Source: Chitinophagaceae bacterium UBA1946
GTDB lineage: Bacteria > Bacteroidota > Bacteroidia > Chitinophagales > Chitinophagaceae
Direction of reading: 5' to 3'
NCBI GenBank assembly: GCA_002336815.1
Contig: DDEU01000086.1
Coordinates: 1 to 52,472, forward strand
Length of the DNA: 52,472 bases
Position 1 is the stretch's first letter; every line of letters starts with the position of its first letter. The notes beneath the pieces were generated by a model. The model saw nothing but the letters and a program-made list of their open reading frames with translations. It searched no databases and was not told the origin of the DNA. Below are positions 18,042 through 25,609 of this stretch, piece by piece. A program made the position numbers and the translations under genes.

Positions 18042-19007
18042 ATGAGAAAAATAATCATAGTGCTTTCAATCATAGTAGTGATTACAGCTTGTAAAAACAA
18101 AAATGAAGAAGTTTCAACAGAAACAAAAAAACAGTCGGATGTAGCAACAGATATATTTCCAAAGAAAAAAGTAGATATAAAAACTGTTGGCATTTTATTG
18201 TATGATGGCTATACAACTTTGGATGCAATGGGTCCTTACCAGGTACTAAGCGAAATAATGGGAGTAAATGTTTTTTTTGTAGGAAGAACAAAAGGATTAA
18301 TTGCCAATGGTAACGGCATGAAAGTGCTGTGTGATACTTCCATTGCAGAAGTAAAACAGTTGGACATTTTAGTCATTCCTGGAGGGTTGAAAGAAACCTA
18401 CATGGCAACCAAGGACACTACACTGTTAAATTGGATAAAAGCCATTGATGTAAATTCAAAATATACTACCAGCGTTTGCACGGGTGCATGGATATTGGGA
18501 GCTACAGGTTTATTAAAGGATAAAGAAGCCACTACACATTGGTACGGAAAGAAGATTTTAGCAGAAGAATTTGGTGCAAAAATTCAAGACAAACGCTTTG
18601 TAAAAAGTGGTAAATACTGGACGAGTGCAGGTGTTACAGCTGGAATGGACATGAGCCTTGCATTAGTAAATGAAATTACTGATGAAAAATATACTAAAGT
18701 GGCAATGCTTGATTTAGAATACGACCCACAACCGCCTTTTGCAGGTGGCAATGAACAAAAGACCGACAAAGAAGTTGTGGAAGCTATGCGCAAGATGTAT
18801 GAAGGTGGTATGGAAACAGCATTGCACCCGGAAAAAGCATTTAAAGCAATGAAGTTTGACAATAAAAAGGATTTCATTTGTGGTATGCCAATTTCAGCAG
18901 GTATTGCAGACACAGCAAACTATAAAGGAAAAGTGTACGGCTTTTGTTCGACAGGTTGCAAGGACGAGTTTAAAAAAAGTCCAGCAACTTACTTAGCGAC
19001 AAAGTAG
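18042..19007 (+). CDS. DJ-1/PfpI lipoprotein fused to a YHS metal-binding domain
   Basis: A 321-residue lipoprotein: hydrophobic start, then lipobox VITAC with Cys17 as acylation site. Residues about 45-250 are an isonitrile-hydratase-like DJ-1 domain highly similar to the preceding gene (GILLYDGYTTLDAMGP, SVCTGAWILGATG with Cys146, ATTHWY, GVTAGMDMSLA). Residues about 275-318 are a YHS domain: CGMPIS (Cys280), YKGKVYGFCSTGC (Cys302 and Cys306) and FKKSPATYL. YHS domains bind metals and occur in copper ATPases and related proteins. The fusion suggests an enzyme or sensor tethered to a membrane and responding to, or acting on, a metal complex. Lipid anchoring likely places it in the periplasm. 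It is the last gene of the insert. Confidence 0.88.
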   Translation: MRKIIIVLSIIVVITACKNKNEEVSTETKKQSDVATDIFPKKKVDIKTVGILLYDGYTTLDAMGPYQVLSEIMGVNVFFVGRTKGLIANGNGMKVLCDTSIAEVKQLDILVIPGGLKETYMATKDTTLLNWIKAIDVNSKYTTSVCTGAWILGATGLLKDKEATTHWYGKKILAEEFGAKIQDKRFVKSGKYWTSAGVTAGMDMSLALVNEITDEKYTKVAMLDLEYDPQPPFAGGNEQKTDKEVVEAMRKMYEGGMETALHPEKAFKAMKFDNKKDFICGMPISAGIADTANYKGKVYGFCSTGCKDEFKKSPATYLATK

Positions 19008-19055
19008 CACTACAACAAAAGGATAATAAGCAAAGTCTCTAATAACCAACGCACC

Positions 19056-19135
19056 AAGTCAGGCACATTTGCAAGGCACACAAAACGACACACAAAAGCC
19101 AACCTTGCAAAAGAGCCTGTCTTGTGCCAACGCAC
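19056..19135 (+). repeat. attC-like hairpin element, right copy
   Basis: Same architecture and orientation as the left copy. Outer stem AAGTCAGGC (19056-19064) with GCCTGTCTT (19115-19123), one mismatch. Inner stem TTTGCAAGG (19068-19076) with CCTTGCAAA (19103-19111), separated from the outer stem by ACA and AGA. The right flank GTGCCAACGCACAGG repeats the left copy's flank. A further CCAACGCAC lies just upstream at 19047. Confidence 0.7.
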
Positions 19136-19238
19136 AGGCAACACTCTACGGTTGGACACAGACCCACATTATAGATGATAGAGGAGAAGGGCGAACGTAC
19201 AACAGGGGGTTTTAGGCTATGCTGGCAGACGTAGTAAC

Positions 19239-19386
19239 AATGAGCTGCATATCGCTATCAGCTAATATCCGGCAGACGAATTACTATTTAGCTTTTTGTT
19301 GTTAACTTCAACTTCAGTTTTTCAAATCGGCAGCGGTTCCGGGCTGGACATTCAACGAATACCAGCACAGCATAAAGCCCTGCTCG
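19239..19386 (+). repeat. Dispersed intergenic repeat, copy G
   Basis: AATGAGCTGCA at 19239, TTCCGGGCT at 19337, a degenerate AATACC block at 19358 (again 21 nt on) and CTGCTCG at 19380. The middle A/T block is shifted by about 4 nt. It lies between the insert and the start of the next gene. Confidence 0.55.
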
Positions 19387-19431
19387 TTGGGCGAAAGCTT
19401 ATCGCAGGTCTAAATTCATAAATGGCATTAA

Positions 19432-21453
19432 GTGAGAAAAACAATACTTTTAATCATATTACTTTACTTTTCTTCGTTAAAAGGTTATTCGCAAGCATTA
19501 TTTACTGCCCCTGATACAGTTTGCTTAAATACCCCCGTTACGTTTACAAACACGTCCGATCCCAATGGCACATTTAAATGGAATTTTTGTTCTCCCTTAT
19601 TTGATACCTTAACCAGGGATAACAGCATTGTGAGAAAGAATTTATGGCCACAAAATCTTAATCTTATTGAAGACGATGGAAAATATTATGGGTTTGTACT
19701 CGAGGGTAGCGGAACCACGAGCCTTACCAGGATAGACTTCGGAAGAAGTGTAACTTCACCGCCTATATTTACTCCTCTTGGCAATTTTAACGGCCTGATC
19801 GATTTTAGGTATGGGCTTCAGGATATTCAAATCATTAAAGACAATGGGGAATTTTTCGCTTTCATCTGTGGAATCAGGAGTGTAAACTCAGTGCAGGTAC
19901 AAACCTTTGTAAGGATTGACTTTGGCAGCTCCTTGCAAAATAATGCTCCCAACATTACAGATATTAGTTCAATAAGAAATTTAAATGGACCAGCCTCCAT
20001 GTCATTTAAAAAATCACCAGATGGCTGGGTGGCACTCGTGGCAAACCGTTCCGGTTCCGGGTCTTTAATTAAACTCTCGTTTGGAAACAACTTAAGGAGT
20101 ATACCTTCAGTTGTAAACTATGGGAACTTTAATAACACTTTTTACAATCCTAATTCGGTGATCCTTCTAAATGAAAACAATAACTGGTTTGCATTATTTG
20201 TGGATGTGGCAATTGGAAGAGTGCTTAAACTTACGTTTGGAAATTCCTTAAGTAATACCCCGATAATAAACAGCATACCACATTACATTCTTGATAGTTC
20301 ACAAACACATGCATGGAAATTAACAATGACAAAAGACTGCAATTATACCCGGATTTTACTAGGCACTTTGGTTAACCAGGAATTGTATGAATTGTTGTTT
20401 ACTTCAATGGCATCTGATCCCGTAGCCCGTCTTATAAAAACCGATAATTTTTTTAATTATCAGTACAATCTTAGTAACATAGTTTCTGATAGCAACGGTG
20501 CACATTTCTTTGCCTCAAAAATGGATGTGCCGGTAAACACGTCTGGTGATACACTGTACCGGTTTAGCACTATTAATCACTTAAATTCAAATCTGCCGGT
20601 GTACACAGCATTCAACCCACCACCGGTTACATTTAAAAAGCCAGGTAAGTACATCGTCAGCTTAATTAAGAACGAAAATACAGCTACCGAATCCATTTTT
20701 TGCAAAGAAATCATAGTGCTTGAATCAGCACTGCCAGGCAGGAAACTGGTAAGTGCCTGCCAAAAAGATACAGTGCTTTTAAATGCAAACTTTGCCTCGC
20801 CTTTTTACAAGTGGAATAATTCAGACACTGCAAAATCTATAAAAGTAACTGAGCCTGGTTTATATTGGGTAAGTGGTAATGCTTCAAGGTGCAGTATAAA
20901 TGCAGACAGCTTTTTTGTAACTTTTAATAAGTTGCCTGATGTGTTTTTATCGAAGTCTAATGATATCACTTGTACTCAATCCTCTTCTACTCTTTTGGCC
21001 TCAGGTGCTGCAAATTATACATGGCTGCCATCACGTTATTTTGCTGATGACAAAAAGCAACAACAAACTGTAACACCGGATACTACGACAACATTTACCG
21101 TAGTTGCAACGGACCAAAATAATTGTTCAAATACCGCTGCAATCAATGTTAAGGTTGACTTTACAAACAATGGCAATAAGTATTTAGTACCCAATGCATT
21201 TAGTCCTAATAATGACGGATTCAATGATTGCTTTACTTTAAAAAATTGGGGTGCAATAAAAAATTTCACTCTTACTATCTATAACAGGTGGGGACAAATC
21301 ATCTTTTACACTACAAATATTCAAAGCTGCTGGGATGGTAAATATTCTAATGGCTCTTCTGCCCCCATTGGCGGTTATGTCTATTTAGTAACTGGTCAAA
21401 CTAAATGTGACGGCCAGTTAAAAAAATTTGGGTCTTTAATTTTAATAAGGTAA
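19432..21453 (+). CDS. T9SS type B cargo protein with gliding-motility-type C-terminus
   Basis: A 673-residue exported protein starting at GTG (19432), which begins the signal peptide RKTILLIILLYFSSLKGYSQ. Early FTAPDTVCLNTPVTFTNTS is a PKD-like strand. A repeat region (about 60-400) follows with RIDFG, KLSFG and KLTFGN motifs, resembling a beta-propeller. Two Ig-like segments come next (about 425-585), then the type B sorting domain VPNAFSPNNDGFND, IYNRWGQ, CWDGKY and the terminal GSLILIR. Type B signals direct secretion through T9SS with a long folded signal, often leaving protein soluble or partner-bound. The ligand is unknown. The nearby ATG at 19422 is in another frame. Confidence 0.88.
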   Translation: MRKTILLIILLYFSSLKGYSQALFTAPDTVCLNTPVTFTNTSDPNGTFKWNFCSPLFDTLTRDNSIVRKNLWPQNLNLIEDDGKYYGFVLEGSGTTSLTRIDFGRSVTSPPIFTPLGNFNGLIDFRYGLQDIQIIKDNGEFFAFICGIRSVNSVQVQTFVRIDFGSSLQNNAPNITDISSIRNLNGPASMSFKKSPDGWVALVANRSGSGSLIKLSFGNNLRSIPSVVNYGNFNNTFYNPNSVILLNENNNWFALFVDVAIGRVLKLTFGNSLSNTPIINSIPHYILDSSQTHAWKLTMTKDCNYTRILLGTLVNQELYELLFTSMASDPVARLIKTDNFFNYQYNLSNIVSDSNGAHFFASKMDVPVNTSGDTLYRFSTINHLNSNLPVYTAFNPPPVTFKKPGKYIVSLIKNENTATESIFCKEIIVLESALPGRKLVSACQKDTVLLNANFASPFYKWNNSDTAKSIKVTEPGLYWVSGNASRCSINADSFFVTFNKLPDVFLSKSNDITCTQSSSTLLASGAANYTWLPSRYFADDKKQQQTVTPDTTTTFTVVATDQNNCSNTAAINVKVDFTNNGNKYLVPNAFSPNNDGFNDCFTLKNWGAIKNFTLTIYNRWGQIIFYTTNIQSCWDGKYSNGSSAPIGGYVYLVTGQTKCDGQLKKFGSLILIR

Positions 21454-21503
21454 CGCCTGCGCCCAAAAAAAATATTAAATCTAACTGGGCTTGACCTTCA
21501 AGC

Positions 21504-21652
21504 AATGAGCAGTTTGCATCGCCAGTCTTCAGTTTGGGCATGACGGATTCTACCGGGCTTTTGTCTGTTAACTTGTACTTTTAAATCGAAATTGGGCACA
21601 TGTTCCGGGCTTAACGGGCTATGAGTATCCCGTCATCTTTAATATCTGGTCG
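21504..21652 (+). repeat. Dispersed intergenic repeat, copy B (reference copy)
   Basis: The most complete copy. AATGAGCAGTTTGCA at 21504, TCGCCAGTCTTCAG at 21519, TACTTTTA at 21576, TTCCGGGCT at 21603, AGTATCCCGTCA at 21624 and CTGGTCG at 21646. ACGGG and CCCGT inside can form a 5-bp stem with a 10-nt loop. It lies between convergent genes, so it is not tied to a plus-strand start codon here. Confidence 0.75.
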
Positions 21653-21693
21653 TTGGTGGTAAACATATCACAACACCCAACGAAATGTAAGTT

Positions 21694-22017
21694 TCAATTT
21701 GCTGCCATTTGCTTTTCACCCCAACTTCTCATTTGACTGATAAACGGAATTAATTCTTTTCCTGTATCAGTAAGTGAATATTCAACTTTCGGTGGAACTT
21801 CTAAATACACTTTTCTAACAATTAGTTCATCGGCTTCCAATTCTTTGAGCGTTTGAGTAAGCATTTTGGGCGTAATGCCTACCACAGCTCTATTTAATTC
21901 TCCATATCGTAAAATACCATCCCTCAATACCCATAAAATTCGACCCTTATATTTTCCACCTAGTCTTTGAAAGGCATAATCAACTGCACAATGAGCCTTT
22001 TTAATTTTTTCTTTCAT
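21694..22017 (-). CDS. HxlR-family transcriptional regulator
   Basis: A 107-residue winged-helix repressor or activator. It has the HxlR signature: Cys10 (AHCAVDYAFQRLGGKYKGRILW), then LRYGELNRAVVGITPKMLTQTLKELE as the recognition region, and VPPKVEYSLTDTGKEL as the wing. The N-terminal Cys is conserved in redox- and electrophile-sensing members such as HypR and YodB, so thiol or aldehyde sensing is plausible. It is divergent from the CPBP protease gene at 22148, and the shared 130-bp gap is the likely operator. That makes the protease its probable target together with its own gene. Confidence 0.92.
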   Translation of the reverse strand: MKEKIKKAHCAVDYAFQRLGGKYKGRILWVLRDGILRYGELNRAVVGITPKMLTQTLKELEADELIVRKVYLEVPPKVEYSLTDTGKELIPFISQMRSWGEKQMAAN

Positions 22018-22147
22018 TTTTTATAAATATTAAAATATTGATAATCAGCAATAGTATAGTTTTAGTATGTAGCCTACTTTATTGTACGTACTTGCTGTAA
22101 AGGTAGTAAGGAGTTTTCTTTGCAAAAATCTTTTAAAAAAATAAAGA
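22018..22147. promoter_or_regulatory. Divergent promoter region with candidate HxlR operator
   Basis: Holds AGTA-N7-TACT (22064-22078) with an inner GTAG-C-CTAC, and the palindrome GTACGTAC (22084-22091). AGTA/TACT half-sites resemble those described for YodB-type HxlR proteins. Strongly A/T-rich. A TTTCTTTG near 22116 may be the -7 box for the plus-strand gene. Confidence 0.45.
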
Positions 22148-23002
22148 ATGAATGTATCAATTAAAAGAGTGCTGCATTTTCCAATAACCAAAATTATCAT
22201 TGGAATTGTTGTCTGTTTTTCCGTATTTGTATTAATTCAAAACTTTGTATTAAAACCATTTTTTTATAGCATTGTTCAAGATAAAAGTATCGCCAATCCA
22301 ATTATTCATTGTGTTTCTTTTATTGTTTTATTAGCCGCTTATTACTACCTATTCCGTTTATATGATAAAAGAAAAATTACAGAACTGTCCATAAAATATT
22401 TACTCAAAGAAATGTTTGGAGGATTTTTCTTTGGTTTTTTTACAATTTCATTATCTATTTTCATTTTATACATATCAGGGTATTACCAGGCAATTAGTAT
22501 CTCAACAGCTCATTACTCAATAAAATTTTTCACGGTCTTAATGCTTGCGGCCATAATTGAAGACCTGTTTCATAGAGGGTTAATAGTTCGTGTGTGTGAA
22601 AACTGGTTAGGAACTAATTTAACCCTTGTCATTGCAATGGTGGTAGAACTTCAACACATTTATAATCCAAATTCCAACCTGTTTAGTCTTTTTTATTATT
22701 TGATTTGGGGGTTTACTATGGGAATGATGTTTATCTATACTAAAAGAATCTGGCTACCATTTTTCTTTCATTTAGGTTGGAATTTTTCTCAGCCTTTTTA
22801 TGGCTCAAATCTCACCGGGCTAAATGATATGGGCAGTATCATTCAGTCAAAATTCAATGGTCCTGAACTATTAACAGGTGGTGCAGCTGGAATTGAAGGT
22901 TCAATTTTTACTGCATCTTTTTTGTTGCTTATTGGAATCATATTGTATTACCGGGCAAGAAGAGAGGGTAAAATTGTAAAAAGCAAACTGTTTAAAAAAT
23001 GA
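22148..23002 (+). CDS. CPBP-family intramembrane protease (CAAX-like)
   Basis: A 284-residue polytopic membrane protein with about seven or eight hydrophobic segments (residues about 12-32, 50-72, 92-116, 130-146, 165-180, 185-205, 255-275). The Abi/CPBP motif 1 appears as IIEDLFHRG, with E-D in place of the usual E-E but the spaced Arg retained. Motif 3 is FFFHLGWNFSQ. The VVELQHIYN segment fits the intermediate motif, which is usually a His or Phe-x-x-x-His position. Members are intramembrane glutamic proteases acting in prenyl processing, bacteriocin immunity or stress signalling. The gene is divergent from HxlR. E-to-D at the catalytic pair may alter activity. The sequence is visibly A/T-rich. 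Confidence 0.85.
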   Translation: MNVSIKRVLHFPITKIIIGIVVCFSVFVLIQNFVLKPFFYSIVQDKSIANPIIHCVSFIVLLAAYYYLFRLYDKRKITELSIKYLLKEMFGGFFFGFFTISLSIFILYISGYYQAISISTAHYSIKFFTVLMLAAIIEDLFHRGLIVRVCENWLGTNLTLVIAMVVELQHIYNPNSNLFSLFYYLIWGFTMGMMFIYTKRIWLPFFFHLGWNFSQPFYGSNLTGLNDMGSIIQSKFNGPELLTGGAAGIEGSIFTASFLLLIGIILYYRARREGKIVKSKLFKK

Positions 23003-23064
23003 ATGTAAAAAATGCGGTTTAAGTCTTGAGTAATATTCCTCACCAGAGATCACAGGCTAAGTAA

Positions 23065-23166
23065 ATGACCAATATATTAAAATCGAAAGATAAAAGGCAG
23101 GAAGTACCCTGGCATATCCATGAAAATGAAGATGAATTATTCTGCATTGCAAAAGGGACACTTTAA
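23065..23166 (+). pseudogene. Cupin gene remnant
   Basis: A 33-codon frame (ATG 23065, TAA 23164) encodes VPWHIHENEDELFCIAKGTL at its end. This matches the first half of a cupin motif (HxHxxxDELFxVxxG) and stops where the second half should continue. It is therefore a truncated remnant of a small cupin protein. No continuation was seen downstream before repeat copy D. Confidence 0.6.
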
Positions 23167-23197
23167 TGGAAATTTAAAAAATTAACCATAATTAAAA

Positions 23198-23331
23198 TCG
23201 CCAATCTTCAGTTCGGGTTGGACGAATAACTGTTGAGCAGTTGTCGGTAACTTCAATTTTATAACCTTACCGGGCAGACGTTCCGGGTTTAACGGGCTAT
23301 CAATATTCCCGTCAGCCTCTATAGCTGTTCG
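23198..23331 (+). repeat. Dispersed intergenic repeat, copy D
   Basis: TCGCCAATCTTCAG at 23198, an A/T block at 23254, TTCCGGGTT at 23281, AATATTCCCGTCA at 23302 (one extra T) and CTGTTCG at 23325. The 27- and 21-nt spacings are kept. ACGGG and CCCGT can pair. The AATGAGCAG block of other copies is missing here. Confidence 0.7.
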
Positions 23332-23405
23332 TTCCCTGCTATCAGCAGAATTTAGCTCATACCTATGTAATTTTATGATTTCAGGCATCCGGTAATAAAA
23401 GATGC

Positions 23406-24464
23406 ATGAAAGTATTACTAACTATTTATTTCACTATTATTTTAACGAACTGCAATGTTTGGGGACAACCGGGTGGTGGTGGCGGAGTTATTATCCAAAC
23501 TCTTATTGACAAAAATGGAAACCTTATCAGTAGCCATGATTCCGTACTGCTGATACGTAAGTTCATTTTATCAGGCAAAGAAGGTTTGTCGGTAAAAGAA
23601 TACGATAAAACAGCGGAAAACAGCAGTTTTCCAAAACATGCTACCGTTAACAGGGGAGGTTTATATGTACGTCCTTATCTCAATATCATCAAAGAAATAA
23701 AAACACCCCACCAACTGATACAGTTTATTTACAACAGGGATACCGTTTTTATTGAATTCGAAGACATCATGGAAGAAGGCACCGGATTCAGCAACTGGAT
23801 GGATACCCTGCAACTTATTCCCGGGAGCTATAAAATTCCTTTCAGGTTTCTATATGATGCTTATTATATCAAAAATGGGACAGCCAACGATACTAAAAGG
23901 TTTGATTCTATAGCTGCATTAGCCAGGAGAGGTCTCACGGCTACTACTTTGCCCATGCTGCAACCATTGGGGATATTGTATAAAATGGTTGATAAAAGAT
24001 TCACTACTATATACCAACATACCAACAATACAATTGATACTGTTACTTTGCCTGTGAAACCGGTTTATGTGATGAATGTGCAATCCATTTCACCTGGCAG
24101 TAACAGCATTAAAATGAGTGTAAATGCTTCGCCCATGTTGGAAAGAGATACTTTGCTATACAGGATAATAATGAATGTGCCGTCATTTAGCCTTATGGGT
24201 AGAAGGGGTCAAGTTAATAAAGACCAACAGAAGACAATTACTTTTTTAAAAGACCTTACTACAAAGCCACTGTATATAAACGGGCAATTGTATACCGGCC
24301 ATTTAAAAATCTTTACAGCTTTTTCTGAATTCAGGCCGGGAAGTGTACAGGTAAGCGGGGTTAGTATGAATGTAATGTATTTTAATAAGGGAATATTTTT
24401 ACGAAGAGAATATTTTCCTGATATAGAGTTAGATGAAAGTCGTGAGCCGGTGAGACCATCATAA
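23406..24464 (+). CDS. Exported protein of unknown function
   Basis: A 352-residue protein. Signal peptide MKVLLTIYFTIILTNCNVWGQ, with LTNC a possible lipobox, so it could be a lipoprotein with Cys16 acylated. A Gly run (PGGGGGV) follows. The rest is soluble and mixed, with TLIDKNGNLISSHDSVLLIRK, KTPHQLIQFIYN, FIEFEDIMEEGTG and PGSYKIPFRF (Bacteroidota extracellular style), but no known domain. It has no T9SS signal at the C-terminus. Start ATG 23406 rather than 23402, which is out of frame. It is flanked on both sides by copies of the dispersed repeat (D upstream, C downstream). Confidence 0.75.
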   Translation: MKVLLTIYFTIILTNCNVWGQPGGGGGVIIQTLIDKNGNLISSHDSVLLIRKFILSGKEGLSVKEYDKTAENSSFPKHATVNRGGLYVRPYLNIIKEIKTPHQLIQFIYNRDTVFIEFEDIMEEGTGFSNWMDTLQLIPGSYKIPFRFLYDAYYIKNGTANDTKRFDSIAALARRGLTATTLPMLQPLGILYKMVDKRFTTIYQHTNNTIDTVTLPVKPVYVMNVQSISPGSNSIKMSVNASPMLERDTLLYRIIMNVPSFSLMGRRGQVNKDQQKTITFLKDLTTKPLYINGQLYTGHLKIFTAFSEFRPGSVQVSGVSMNVMYFNKGIFLRREYFPDIELDESREPVRPS

Positions 24465-24555
24465 ACAGCAGCCACATGAGTATTTACGAAGGCTGGGCAG
24501 CCGGAAGTAAAACCGGCCGCAAATCGTTGAGTCTAACAGGGCCTGGAGTTGAATC

Positions 24556-24703
24556 AATGAGCAGTTTGCAGAACCAATCTTCAGGTCGGCAGGTCGGAAT
24601 GCTGCTTTTCAGTTTATTGACCACTTGTACTTTTATAACTTTGTTGGGCACAGGTTCCGGGCTTGATAAGCGATGAATATCCCGTCAGCTGTATACCTGG
24701 TCG
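24556..24703 (+). repeat. Dispersed intergenic repeat, copy C
   Basis: AATGAGCAGTTTGCA at 24556 (identical to copy B), CCAATCTTCAG at 24574, TACTTTTA at 24628, TTCCGGGCT at 24655, AATATCCCGTCA at 24676 and CTGGTCG at 24697. Block spacing is identical to copy B over 120 nt. It ends 15 nt before the next start codon. An ATG frame runs through it from 24557, but its reading frame is interrupted in other copies. Confidence 0.75.
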
Positions 24704-24718
24704 TAGAGCGATAAATTC

Positions 24719-25324
24719 ATGAAACATTCCATTCCTTCAGTACTTATTTTAACCAGGCTGGTGTTGGGGCTCATCTTAGTTCCGCTAAGCCTGGCAGGAA
24801 TTGGACATTATCAAACAATAGCTGTATGTATTTTGGTTGCAGGTCTGCTAACCGATGTGTTCGACGGGATAATCGCAAGAAAACTGCAAATATCTACCAC
24901 AAAACTCAGACGACTTGACTCAACGGTTGACCAGGTTTTCTTTATTTCATTTGCTGTTGCAACCTGCATCCAATGTCCTGGTTTTTTTAAAGACAATCTT
25001 GCGAAGCTGGCAATTCTTTCAGGAGCGGAGGCATTCACTTACCTGCTGTGCTTTTTCAAGTTTAAAAAAGAAGTTGCAACTCATACGATCGGTGCAAAAT
25101 GCTGGACGCTGCTGCTGGTGGCTGCACTGCTGCAGGTAACTGTACAATGCAATTCAAATCTTCTTTTCACTTTGTGTTTTTGGGTTGGCCTGGCAACCCG
25201 GTTCGAGATTATACTGATCATATTTTTATTGCGAAGTTGGACACATGATGTTCCTTCGGTTTACCATGCAATACAAAGCAGGAGAGGGAAGGAGATGCGC
25301 CGGCATAAGTTGTTCAACGGCTAA
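24719..25324 (+). CDS. CDP-alcohol phosphatidyltransferase family protein
   Basis: A 201-residue inner-membrane protein with about five or six hydrophobic helices. The family moves a phosphatidyl group from CDP-diacylglycerol to an alcohol, such as glycerol phosphate, in phospholipid synthesis. The signature lies at about residues 41-66: DVFDG, two residues, AR, eight residues, then LRRLD and STVD. The usual Gly (DGxxARx8Gx3Dx3D) is replaced by Leu, while all four Asp are kept. The substrate cannot be inferred. It may be a diverged paralogue because PgsA-type enzymes normally keep the Gly. It stands alone between repeat copies C and E. Confidence 0.85.
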   Translation: MKHSIPSVLILTRLVLGLILVPLSLAGIGHYQTIAVCILVAGLLTDVFDGIIARKLQISTTKLRRLDSTVDQVFFISFAVATCIQCPGFFKDNLAKLAILSGAEAFTYLLCFFKFKKEVATHTIGAKCWTLLLVAALLQVTVQCNSNLLFTLCFWVGLATRFEIILIIFLLRSWTHDVPSVYHAIQSRRGKEMRRHKLFNG

Positions 25325-25370
25325 GCTGTCGCACAAAAAAAAATTGAGTAATGGTGCCTGACGTTCAGGT

Positions 25371-25500
25371 AATGAGTGTTTTGCATCGCTCATGTTCAGC
25401 CAGGGCCTGCCGAAATGCTTGCCGAAAACAATTGTCTATTGTACTTTTTTACGATTTTACCGGGCTGGTTTTCCTGGTCATTGCAAAACGATGACCTGGT
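25371..25500 (+). repeat. Dispersed intergenic repeat, copy E (degraded)
   Basis: AATGAGTGTTTTGCATCGC at 25371 and TACTTTTT at 25442 (71 nt apart, against 72 in B and C). The TTCCGGGCT region is rearranged (TACCGGGCT at 25458) and the AATATCCCGTCA block is lost. CATAAATG at 25534 resembles the ends of copies A and G. Confidence 0.5.
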
Positions 25501-25590
25501 TTTTACCGGAATGATTGATTAACCAGCAGGCTGTCATAAATGCCCCTCGAAATTGACGGATGGAGCAGCCCGATTTAATCAGGCGAAAAT

Positions 25591-25598
25591 TAATTTTG
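25591..25598 (+). promoter_or_regulatory. Promoter -7 box TAATTTTG
   Basis: Exact TAnnTTTG match 11 nt before the VOC gene ATG. No clear -33 element at 17-23 nt upstream. The predicted leader is very short. Confidence 0.4.
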
Positions 25599-25609
25599 AA
25601 ATAAAAACC

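Larger units (their letters stand above)
12626..19135 (+). mobile_element. Putative cassette-like insert bounded by attC-like elements
   Basis: A 6.5-kb segment lies between two directly oriented attC-like hairpins. All six genes in it face the same way and form one coherent group: Cys-containing secreted peptide, 43-residue membrane peptide, alpha/beta hydrolase, TonB-dependent receptor and two DJ-1/PfpI proteins. By eye it is more A/T-rich in codon choice than the neighbouring giant genes. No integrase or transposase is inside or beside it, so movement would have to be in trans, as with integron cassettes. The mobile interpretation is inferred from the flanking repeats. Confidence 0.5.

Noticed and set aside
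12626..19135. A classical integron or transposon
   Set aside because: No integrase, transposase, terminal inverted repeats or target duplication was seen in or next to the segment. The attC resemblance is structural only.
24476..24676. A 66-codon plus-strand frame between 23406 gene and the phosphatidyltransferase
   Set aside because: It runs through repeat copy C, and the same frame is broken in copy B. Composition is not protein-like upstream of the repeat.
25537..25575. Start codon upstream of the VOC gene after CATAAATG
   Set aside because: The frame ends after 12 codons at TAA and is not in phase with the VOC protein.
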